This document shows, one piece after another, positions 21,792-28,900 of a stretch of DNA of 28,900 nucleotides. The notes beneath the pieces are model-generated. The model searched no databases. It was given only the letters and a program-made list of their open reading frames with translations, and had not been told where the DNA came from. The number at the start of each line of letters is the position of its first letter. Within the stretch, counting starts at the first letter, position 1. Origin of the DNA: JAKJGV01 sp964617565 (GTDB taxonomy: Bacteria; Verrucomicrobiota; Kiritimatiellia; CAIQIC01; JAGNIJ01); NCBI GenBank assembly GCA_964617565.1, contig CAZTYH010000039.1:1-28900 (forward strand), given 5' to 3'. Made by a program: the position numbers and the translations under genes.

Positions 21792-24700
21792 TTCATCCGA
21801 ATCTGTCTGCACTCCCGCCACCGTGACTTTTACTTCGGAGGCAACCGGCGCTCCGGCCCGGTCAAAACGGAACGTGTCATCCAGGCCAAGCCGGCCCGCG
21901 AACGGATCCGGCTCTCCAGGCGTGTAAATGTACGCCGCCCACAGATAATTCGGACTCGTTTGCGCCGCAGGGGCCACCGTCGCCGGGAAGTAAGCCGAGC
22001 CCGACTTGGTATTGATCGTGTAGTCCTGGGTCAACGCGATCGAGCCGGAATATGGATCGGCCAGTTCCAGCCGCAGCATCGCCGGCACTTCCGGCAAAAG
22101 CTCCCATTCCACCGGTACATACACGGTCTCACCGGCGTTCATTGCAGTCGGGAACGCCGCGTCCTCGGTAATCAGCCGCGGCGAAAAGTAGACATTCACG
22201 CCCCGCCCGTCGTGCTCATTCTTCCCGCGCAGGTAGGCGAACCATTCATACTTGCCGCCCAGGGTCGTTCCTTCGTATTCCCAATAATCGGGGTCATAGT
22301 CCGGAACAAACGCGTAGAACGGGGTGACCGCACTCGTCGGCACGTACACGCCGCTCACTTCCTGCGTCACCCAGGAGTAGTGTTCATCCGAAACGCGGAA
22401 ATTATCCCACTCGACATGCCCATAGCGGCCCGGACTCAGGAAGCCAACGCCCGTGCTGGTCCAGTTCGTGTGCTTCAACGGTTCCATGAACAGAACGGCC
22501 TTGCCGTTGATGAACACGTCACTCACCGGGTACGGATCGCCGTCGCGGATATTCACCACCACGTGATGCCAGGCGCCCGTCGTGAAGTACGGCGGCCCGA
22601 TGAAGACCGTCACGGTGCCGGTCACGATGTATGACACGCTCCCGTCAGCGTTGGTCACGATGCCCGAGAAGTTCGAGGCTGTGCCGGAGGACATATCCAG
22701 CGGATTGTTCGTGGACCAGTAAACGCCCCAGGGATGCAGGTTGAGCACGTGCCCGCGATAGATCAGTCCGCCGCCTTCCGCGCCGCCTTCATACTTCACG
22801 TTGTACTCGATCGTGACATTCTTGTCCGTCACGTCGAGTCCGTCGCGCATGAGCCACGAGTGCGTCTGCGAAGAGCCGGCCGGGGAAGTGTATCGCACCG
22901 CTCCGTTGGTGACCGACCACCGGTAGTTGGGCACCGGCTGAACAGACCAGCCGTCGTAATTACCGTCGTCGAAATTGTCGGTGTTCAACAGGTCGCCTTT
23001 TTCCTTCAGACCGAAGGTGAGCGTCATCGGCTGCCCCAGTGTGTTGTATGCGATCCAGAGATCCCACAGCCGGCCGGCATACGCCTTATCGGTGCCGCCG
23101 AGAACCTGCAACCCCATTCCGCCGATAGTGGTATACATGCCGGACCCATCGTTCTGCGATGTGTAGAACCCTGCATGCCCCGCCCACGGCTCGTCCGCGT
23201 CCCACGGATAAGTGTAGATCACCCAGTACAGGTTCGAACCGGTCATGATGCCGTATTCGGGAATGTCCAACTGCAACGTCTCAAGACCGCTCTCGCCGAG
23301 AATCCACGCGTCCCATTCCTTCAGCGTGATGTCCCACTGCGGTTGCGCGGGATCTATCTCGTATTTCAGCAACACGCGCACGCGGTATGCCTGTCCCCGC
23401 GCCCACTCGAACGCGCGCTTCGCAAGCTGCGCGGAAGCGCCCGTCAACTGCCCCGCTGTATCCGCGCCGAAGTTGAAGCAGAACGCCTTCTTCGGCGACC
23501 ACGGATCGTTCGTGATGACATTTGCGATCAGCGTCGGCGCACCCACTGCGCCATTGTCCATCCAACCGAGCGCCCGCCCCGTTGTCGGCGCAGTCCACGC
23601 GAGCGCGGAACCCGCCGCTGCAACCGTCGTTCCCGCGGCGTGATCCATCGTGACGTAATGCAGGTTTGTCCCGATCGTGATCTTTGTTAACCCGGCCAGT
23701 TCCGTCAGCGTCGGCGCAACACCGAACAACGGCTCGATCCTGCCCGGAGCCGCTTCGCCGTTCTCGTTCTCCACCGCCACGCCGCCGTCCATCGCGATCA
23801 GGCTGAACAGGCCCGAGTGCAGCCACGTCGAAACATTCGCCACTTCAATATCGCTCATCACGTAGGTGCTCGGCAGAATGAGCGTGCCGTAGAATATCTG
23901 CAGGTAACCCCAGTCGAGGTTCAACGGTTTCCCTCTGAGTTGGCCCTGTCCCTCCGGAGCCCAGAAACTGTATTCGTCGTCGTCAATAAAGTAGTAACCG
24001 TTCTGCGGCTCCCAGTTTCCAAGCTGCGCCGCCATCGTGCCGACCGCAATCCGCCCCGCCGGGAAATTCGTTGCGGTGAACGCCCCGATCTCCACGTCGT
24101 CGAAAGAAACCGTAAACGTGTCGCCTTCGCAGCGAATCTTGAGGTTATACCACGCATTTTCAACGGGCCGGTTGGTCTTCGTGAATTCGTGCAGCCAACC
24201 CTGGTCCACGACGTTGGTCGCGGCGCGCACCGTGTACTTCAGGCGCCAGAACCCGTTGGCGTTACGGATGCCGACCTTCACGAAGTTGTCGCGATTGATG
24301 TAGCGAACATACAATTCCGCGTCGTTGAAATACGGCCCCTGTTCATTGTAGCGGATGTCCGCGCTCAACGTGTAATTCGTCCACGACGCGCTTCCTGCGG
24401 CCATGATGTTGTCGCTGTTGCCGATGCGCGACGCCCGCAGCGCGCCCCCATCCATCGCCCAGTTAGCCGCGCCCGCGGCGCGCGCCCAGCCGGGCAGCGA
24501 CGCGTTGTCGAAGCCGTCGAAGAACAGGATTCCGGACCCTATTATCTTCACGCGGATATCATCCACGTACCAGCCGCGGTACGCGTTCAGCACCCCGTCT
24601 ATCGTGTCGAACACAAACTTGATCCGGATACGCTGGCCGACGAAAGCGGAGAGATCGGCGGACTGAATCATCCATTGACGCATCACACCGGAAACCTGCA

Positions 24701-27700
24701 TCAGCTGCGACCAGCTTGTGCCGTCGGTTGTGACATAAACCAGCTTGCGATCCCAGGTCGTGCCGATTTCCTCGGTTTCGTACCAGCTTTGGAACGACAG
24801 CGTGGCGCTCGCCGCCGGCCCCAGATCAATCCAAGGTGAAATCAATTCGCCGCTGTTACGCGCACCGGTGTTGTAGTTCACGCCATTGTTATAAGCCCAA
24901 CTGTGCGTCGGACTCGCGGAGAGGTCGGCCGCCACATGCCAGAGACCACTTGAGGTCCAACCGTTCGTTTCACTTTCCACCGGGTCCGAGAACGCGGCGC
25001 CGCCGCTGCCTCCGCCCACGCCGCTCAGCCGCACATCATCCACGTACCAGCCTTCGAACTGGTTCGCGATTGCATCAATCGTATCGAAGAAAAATCGCAG
25101 CCGAATCTGCCGCCCGGCATAAGCCGCAAGATCCGCTGTCTGCGTCGCCCACTGTTCCGCCGCGCCGGAGACCTGGAGGACCTGCGTCCAGTTCGTGCCG
25201 TCCAGCGAGACCTGCACGAGCTTGCGATCCCACGCCGTGCCCGTGTCTTCCGTGCGATGCCAGCTGCGGAACGTCAGCTTGGCGCTGGAAACGCTCGACA
25301 AATCAAGCCAGCCTGACACCAATCCGCCGCTGTTGCGCGCGCCCGTGTCATAATTCACGCCGTTGTTGTACGCGTAGCTTCGGAGACCGCTCGATGCGCG
25401 ATTGGTCGCCGAACGCCACAACCCCGTGCCCGCCCAGTTCGTGCTCGACTCCATGTCGTCGAAGAAGATGTCCACGGCCGGTTCTGAAAGCTTTGTGACG
25501 ATTACGTCGTCCAGGTACCATCCCTTGAAGTGGTTGTAGATCGCGTCCATCGTGTCAAAGAAGAAGCGAATGCGAATGTTTTTTCCCGCGTAGGCCGTGA
25601 GGTCCACGTTGCGTGAAACCCACTGCCGGTTTGCGCCGGAAATTTGAAGAATCTGCGTCCAGTTGACGCCGTCGGTTGTCACAAACACCAGTTTCCGGTC
25701 CCAGCTTGTTCCCGTGTCTTCCGTTTCATACCAACTGCGGAACGACAGGTTTGCGCTCGTTGCATCGGTAAGATTGATCCACGGCGTGATCAACGAGCCG
25801 CTGTTGCGCACACCCGTGTTGTAATTCACCCCATTGTTGTATGCCCACGCATGCGCGGGGCTGTGAGACAGGTCGCTTGCCAGGTGCCAGAGCCCTTCCG
25901 TGCTCCAGCCGTTGGTGCCCGCCTCCATGAAGTCCGTGAACGCCGGAACCGGTCCGCCGCTTCCGTCGTCGTCGTTCACCGTCACGCTCACGTTATCGAA
26001 GGAAATATCCAGCGGATTTCCTGCTTCATAGCCCATGCTTTCCAGCCAATCGGCCACGGCGTTCACGCGGGCAAAATGCCCTGGATATGCGGCCTCGGTC
26101 TTCGTCGAGCGGAAAAGCGCGACGCGCGACGGGAATGCATCGTTCCGGCTCAGCGGAGTGTTTTGCCAGGGCAACTGCTCGTAAACCTGCTGCCAGGTCA
26201 CCGGCAAATTGACCGTTTCTCCTTTTACGATTTCCGCGGGAAGTGCAGCCGTGGGCCTGACGCCCCAGGCAAATTCCGTGTCCTGGGTTGCGACATCGGA
26301 TACGCGATTGCCCGATCCATCCTCCGCCCACATCGCGAAGAACCATTGTCCGCCATCCGGGGTCGAGAGGATCTCCGGATTGGTGAGATCCGGATCAGGA
26401 ATATACATGTAAAGGTTTGTGCTGCCCGCGCCGTTCCCCGTGAACGTGATGAGTTGCATAACCTGGTTGCTTCCGTTCACCACGGTCATCAGCGCCACCT
26501 GGAATGTCAGCGGACCAAGCCCCGCCGTGTCGTATTGCACCGCGAGCTGGAAATTCTTGTCGCCGAACGGACGAACCACGGCCGGCGCATCCGCGATCTG
26601 GACCACCATGTCGTTGGGCCGCGGCGGATACACATGCAGCATTTCCATTCCGTCGGGGACGAGCGTGACCTGAACCGTTCCGCTCGACAGCGTTTCAAGA
26701 ATCCGCCCCTGCTCAAACGCGCGCACCGTCTTGCCCGCGAACATCGGGCTCGAAAGCGTGAAAGCCTGAGGCGCGCCGCCGCTGGGAAGCGAGATGTCGT
26801 AGGCGTAATTCTTCACCTGCCAGAGCGTGGAGCCGTCCGCCAGCGTCCGGTAATCCGCCAGGCACAGATAGGCGTTCGTGCCAAGCACCTGCAGCGGCGG
26901 CTGCACGCCGAAATAATCGCGAACCATGGCGCCGAACGTGTCGTAACGCCACTTCCATGCATACGGATCCGGGTCGCCGTCAAGATTCCCGTCCGGCTTC
27001 ATATCGCCCGCGGAATAGAGGAAAATGCCGGCCTTTGCCGTGCCGTGATTCTTCACGACCACGGCGGGCGCGCGATGATAGTCATCCACGTAAACCGCTC
27101 CATCGCCGGGGCCCTTGATCCTCGTGATCCTGCGCCCGGTATACGCATCGGCGGGCGCAATCGCATCCACCTGGTAGCGAACCCAGCTGTTGCCCGGCGT
27201 GGCATTGGTCAGCTTGGCGCTTTGCGAGACCCCGAGCAGTTCGCCGTTCTGGTCATACCACTCGATCTCTGCCCACGCTTCCTTGCCATTACGAAGCGCG
27301 TCGTCGCTGTTGCTGCGCAGATACGCACCGTGCGTGTACCGACCGAAAGGAACAGCCGGGAAGTCCTTGTACATCCCCGAATCACCCCACATCTGGACCA
27401 TGTTGTTTCCGTCGAAAGCCCAGCCCCATCCGCTGCGGATATGCACATCACCCCATGTGCCTTTCCAGCGCGCCACCGTCGTGTCGCTGTCCTCGAACCC
27501 CTTGTTGCGCAGCGTGTCCATCGTCGCCCAGACGGTTCCGTCGGTGACCTTGATCTCGTCACTGTACTTCCACACCTGCGGCCAGTAATGATAGCCGTTG
27601 ATCGGCGAGTTCGCGTTGAAATCCACGAGTGCCATTTCCCAGAACCAGGATACATACTCGCGCCGGCGTTGGGGCATCTCGTAGCCGCCGGGGTTGCTCG

Positions 27701-28900
27701 CATCTATGCCGAACAATTGATTCAACTCGGTGAGCGCTTCGGATCGCGGCTTCCCGTTGAAGTCCTGCTGACCCGGCAGGTCGGCGGTGGCCATGACATG
27801 CACCCCGTCAGGAATCACTCGCTTGAGCAGGAAATTAAGCACGCTGTTGGTGTAGCCCGGGACGCGGGCCTCCACGCGCATGTTGCGGGGAAGAATAACC
27901 ACCTTGTAGTTGGTGTAGCCGCCTGCCGCGAGTTCGTTCAAATCCATGAAATTCGGCTCGAAACCATGCCGCTCCAGCGCGCCCGCGATCTGCTGCATTT
28001 CGCACTCGTAACGGTTGTATTGCGAATCGTTCGCTTCGGTCCAGAGGAACGCGATGTTCGGTTTCGGATCCGTGGAGCCGGAGAGCAGTTCATTGATGCC
28101 CACCTGCTTCATCAGGTTGAACGTGTTGCGGGAAACCCAGTACGAAGGCTTGATCACGCGGTTGGCATACACAATGCCGAAGCCTTTTTCGCGATCGGTA
28201 ATATATGGCCGGTCCATCCACGAAAAGATGTGCGTTCCGATCGCGCCCGCCTGCAGCGATTCCCACAGGGAATTGCGGATCAACGGTCCCTGCCGGAATT
28301 CGTCCATCCCCGGCCACATCGTTTCCGAGCTGGTAAAACCCGTCTCGGTGTAGAGCACCGGCACGCCCGCCACTTTCTTGGTGTACGTGACACCCCAATG
28401 GCCCTGCTGCGATTCGTGTCCCAGCACTGACCACGGGTAGTTGTTGACGCTGAAGAAATCAATCGGAGCCCCGCGCGCCGCCGCATACGCCGTGATCTTG
28501 CCCCGGTCTTCCGCGTGATAGCGCCAATCTTCCTCGCCCCACTGCATGCCCACCGTGGAATAGGAAATCAGGTGGTTCGTGTTCACGCTCTTCGCGGCAG
28601 CCGCGCTGAGCGCGGTGAAGTCGGCAATGGAATCCTCGCGGAACTGCACGGCATCGGCCCACACAGCCCCTTCGACGCCGTAGGCGCGATACTGATCGGG
28701 AAACACGACTTCATTGTAGTTCGTGAATCCCGAGCCCCACGCCGTGTTCGCCGCCGCGATCGTCCCGTATTTTGCCTGGCACCAATTGCGGAACGCCTGT
28801 TCCGTCTCGGGATCGTATCCGTCCAGCAGTCCGCTCCACAGCCCCAGATAGCCGTACTCGTTGCCCACGATCCAGCCGACGATCGCCTTGGAATCCTTGT
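19878..28900 (-). CDS. Giant multidomain GH42-like extracellular glycoside hydrolase (5' end outside the window)
   Basis: The frame is open to the right edge, so the N-terminus is missing; more than 3000 residues are present (numbered here from the GTG at 28868). The visible start is the end of a GH42-like clan A barrel: GNEYGYLGLW with the acid/base Glu at residue 4, then FRNWCQAKYGTIAAANTAWG, and a candidate nucleophile E175 in VLYTETGF. A beta-galactosidase-type GATase-like domain follows (about 270-400), then a CBM4/9-like domain (about 460-610). Three MAM-like sandwich repeats of exactly 158 residues start at 976, 1134 and 1292. Laminin-G-like modules lie at about 1449-1640 and near 2000-2180. 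Three CBM-like repeats (from 2360, 2512 and 2666) end the chain, the last split by an inserted domain. No dockerin or membrane anchor is seen. Degradation of a complex, probably galactose-containing polysaccharide is inferred. Confidence 0.85.
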   Translation of the reverse strand, partial: KDSKAIVGWIVGNEYGYLGLWSGLLDGYDPETEQAFRNWCQAKYGTIAAANTAWGSGFTNYNEVVFPDQYRAYGVEGAVWADAVQFREDSIADFTALSAAAAKSVNTNHLISYSTVGMQWGEEDWRYHAEDRGKITAYAAARGAPIDFFSVNNYPWSVLGHESQQGHWGVTYTKKVAGVPVLYTETGFTSSETMWPGMDEFRQGPLIRNSLWESLQAGAIGTHIFSWMDRPYITDREKGFGIVYANRVIKPSYWVSRNTFNLMKQVGINELLSGSTDPKPNIAFLWTEANDSQYNRYECEMQQIAGALERHGFEPNFMDLNELAAGGYTNYKVVILPRNMRVEARVPGYTNSVLNFLLKRVIPDGVHVMATADLPGQQDFNGKPRSEALTELNQLFGIDASNPGGYEMPQRRREYVSWFWEMALVDFNANSPINGYHYWPQVWKYSDEIKVTDGTVWATMDTLRNKGFEDSDTTVARWKGTWGDVHIRSGWGWAFDGNNMVQMWGDSGMYKDFPAVPFGRYTHGAYLRSNSDDALRNGKEAWAEIEWYDQNGELLGVSQSAKLTNATPGNSWVRYQVDAIAPADAYTGRRITRIKGPGDGAVYVDDYHRAPAVVVKNHGTAKAGIFLYSAGDMKPDGNLDGDPDPYAWKWRYDTFGAMVRDYFGVQPPLQVLGTNAYLCLADYRTLADGSTLWQVKNYAYDISLPSGGAPQAFTLSSPMFAGKTVRAFEQGRILETLSSGTVQVTLVPDGMEMLHVYPPRPNDMVVQIADAPAVVRPFGDKNFQLAVQYDTAGLGPLTFQVALMTVVNGSNQVMQLITFTGNGAGSTNLYMYIPDPDLTNPEILSTPDGGQWFFAMWAEDGSGNRVSDVATQDTEFAWGVRPTAALPAEIVKGETVNLPVTWQQVYEQLPWQNTPLSRNDAFPSRVALFRSTKTEAAYPGHFARVNAVADWLESMGYEAGNPLDISFDNVSVTVNDDDGSGGPVPAFTDFMEAGTNGWSTEGLWHLASDLSHSPAHAWAYNNGVNYNTGVRNSGSLITPWINLTDATSANLSFRSWYETEDTGTSWDRKLVFVTTDGVNWTQILQISGANRQWVSRNVDLTAYAGKNIRIRFFFDTMDAIYNHFKGWYLDDVIVTKLSEPAVDIFFDDMESSTNWAGTGLWRSATNRASSGLRSYAYNNGVNYDTGARNSGGLVSGWLDLSSVSSAKLTFRSWHRTEDTGTAWDRKLVQVSLDGTNWTQVLQVSGAAEQWATQTADLAAYAGRQIRLRFFFDTIDAIANQFEGWYVDDVRLSGVGGGSGGAAFSDPVESETNGWTSSGLWHVAADLSASPTHSWAYNNGVNYNTGARNSGELISPWIDLGPAASATLSFQSWYETEEIGTTWDRKLVYVTTDGTSWSQLMQVSGVMRQWMIQSADLSAFVGQRIRIKFVFDTIDGVLNAYRGWYVDDIRVKIIGSGILFFDGFDNASLPGWARAAGAANWAMDGGALRASRIGNSDNIMAAGSASWTNYTLSADIRYNEQGPYFNDAELYVRYINRDNFVKVGIRNANGFWRLKYTVRAATNVVDQGWLHEFTKTNRPVENAWYNLKIRCEGDTFTVSFDDVEIGAFTATNFPAGRIAVGTMAAQLGNWEPQNGYYFIDDDEYSFWAPEGQGQLRGKPLNLDWGYLQIFYGTLILPSTYVMSDIEVANVSTWLHSGLFSLIAMDGGVAVENENGEAAPGRIEPLFGVAPTLTELAGLTKITIGTNLHYVTMDHAAGTTVAAAGSALAWTAPTTGRALGWMDNGAVGAPTLIANVITNDPWSPKKAFCFNFGADTAGQLTGASAQLAKRAFEWARGQAYRVRVLLKYEIDPAQPQWDITLKEWDAWILGESGLETLQLDIPEYGIMTGSNLYWVIYTYPWDADEPWAGHAGFYTSQNDGSGMYTTIGGMGLQVLGGTDKAYAGRLWDLWIAYNTLGQPMTLTFGLKEKGDLLNTDNFDDGNYDGWSVQPVPNYRWSVTNGAVRYTSPAGSSQTHSWLMRDGLDVTDKNVTIEYNVKYEGGAEGGGLIYRGHVLNLHPWGVYWSTNNPLDMSSGTASNFSGIVTNADGSVSYIVTGTVTVFIGPPYFTTGAWHHVVVNIRDGDPYPVSDVFINGKAVLFMEPLKHTNWTSTGVGFLSPGRYGHVEWDNFRVSDEHYSWVTQEVSGVYVPTSAVTPFYAFVPDYDPDYWEYEGTTLGGKYEWFAYLRGKNEHDGRGVNVYFSPRLITEDAAFPTAMNAGETVYVPVEWELLPEVPAMLRLELADPYSGSIALTQDYTINTKSGSAYFPATVAPAAQTSPNYLWAAYIYTPGEPDPFAGRLGLDDTFRFDRAGAPVASEVKVTVAGVQTDSDEITLYSDAGLLAGFEVFVWKGGTAVFDGNNTSVPAPEGTKSFRTSGSSWQGWGLFSHDPALNLPEPRDMRDYTNGFLRFWYRSPVTLKVEIKDAANRVRTKYVPTTTNTWREMSIPISEFGGVDLSQMYGFFMVSSETASEFYIDHVRWVKGVYRVYRDAGIPEGMTVNVWADGPASFDGDFIDPMAPEGAKVFRTESGSWAGWGVSTVSGTVDLRHYSNGFLVFWARSTTPLKIEVEGSASTKATKYISSTAGAWQEFAIPISEFAGVNLAQVVSPFLVTAEQGTTFYIDSVRWARGTNIVLSSPKAVIFSDAGIPPGADVFVWAAEQYWNHISPLKADGGFEQSAPGAFPNAGYWWMSAGGNATAVCTTAAANSGIRGLRSTTASQSANSEHVVYQEMTAYAGDIYKASAYVRQPAGTTWIAGSEAFIRLHFMDAWYQDLGATTSAQRVTSAGQNWTLCSVTNIIAPFGTRFVRFDLVVKKPAGYSGTSVADFDDCVLAQGNSFYGEFAEDPEPPEGAKTFRSYCVNWSGWGIFYTNSTVDMSSYSNGYLKFWLKSSGFTKVELQSDNAGSVVTKIGASYGPTTNAAGDVVWQHMTIPIANFAGVALTHIKSPFMVTDPTEDRAYSIDYVRWEMNP
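24545..25943 (-). repeat. Three tandem 474-base coding repeats (MAM-like beta-sandwich modules)
   Basis: Repeat starts at 25943, 25469 and 24995, each 474 bases (158 residues) apart. Each contains GLW near the start, then a YNNGVNYxTGxRNSG segment, W.DRKLV, a DG.(N/S)W.Q.(L/M)QVSG-like strand, and F.FDT.DA(or G)...(F/Y)(K/E/R)GWY(L/V)DD at the end. The fold resembles MAM/concanavalin-like binding modules; ligand unknown. Confidence 0.85.

Noticed and set aside
25644..28430. A 928-codon open frame on the plus strand, antisense to the giant hydrolase
   Set aside because: It lies opposite a clearly real gene, its translation is rich in Arg, His, Val and Pro without any domain, and several similar long antisense frames occur along the same gene, as expected from high GC at third codon positions.

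Overview
The window looks like a metagenome-assembled scaffold from an anaerobic, polysaccharide-degrading bacterium of the PVC superphylum, most likely Kiritimatiellota or a neighbour in Verrucomicrobiota/Lentisphaerota. This placement is inferred from three things: a pseudopilin-like protein with the H-X9-DG tail, secreted proteins ending in a '...YYRV' type C-terminal module, one with a thrombospondin-type-3-like calcium repeat, and a giant secreted glycoside hydrolase built from many beta-sandwich modules. No rRNA, tRNA, CRISPR array or transposase is visible.

Layout: (1) 1-2146, minus strand: a radical SAM/SPASM protein behind a LacI-family regulator. (2) 2147-2590, non-coding: a long palindrome, a promoter and a cobalamin riboswitch reading rightward. 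(3) 2591-5405, plus strand: a secreted protein of unknown function, a pseudopilin-like protein overlapping it by 14 bases, a pair of identical 19-base palindromes, then a stand-alone methylenetetrahydrofolate reductase (metF). (4) 14216-5419, minus strand: queG, then a tightly packed cluster of an MvhD/FlpD-like iron-sulfur protein, MetV, a second MetF, a very unusual tandem-duplicated GltB2-like iron-sulfur flavoprotein, and a fused glutamine-amidotransferase/GXGXG protein. (5) 14264-18285: a PPDK-regulatory-type kinase/phosphorylase, a small antitoxin-like protein, a Zn/Cd P-type ATPase ending in a perfect 42-base palindrome, and a small membrane protein. (6) 28900-18300, minus strand: the giant GH42-like protein (5' end outside the window), a secreted DUF11-type protein and an AhpD-like CMD protein.

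The most notable region is 5419-13083. MvhD, MetV and MetF are known partners in acetogen methylene-THF reductase complexes, where HdrABC supplies the flavin and iron-sulfur wiring. Here no HdrABC is seen. In its place, coupled by overlaps or gaps of a few bases, are glutamate-synthase-type proteins, one carrying two complete ferredoxin-linker-barrel-cluster units in one chain. The coupling is seen in the sequence; a joint enzyme complex is inference.

Two genes, the tandem GltB2-like gene and the Zn/Cd ATPase, are interrupted by 100-N gaps. In both cases the 55 bases before the gap are repeated exactly after it, and collapsing the repeat restores one continuous frame. Both genes are therefore most likely intact and the gaps are scaffolding artefacts.
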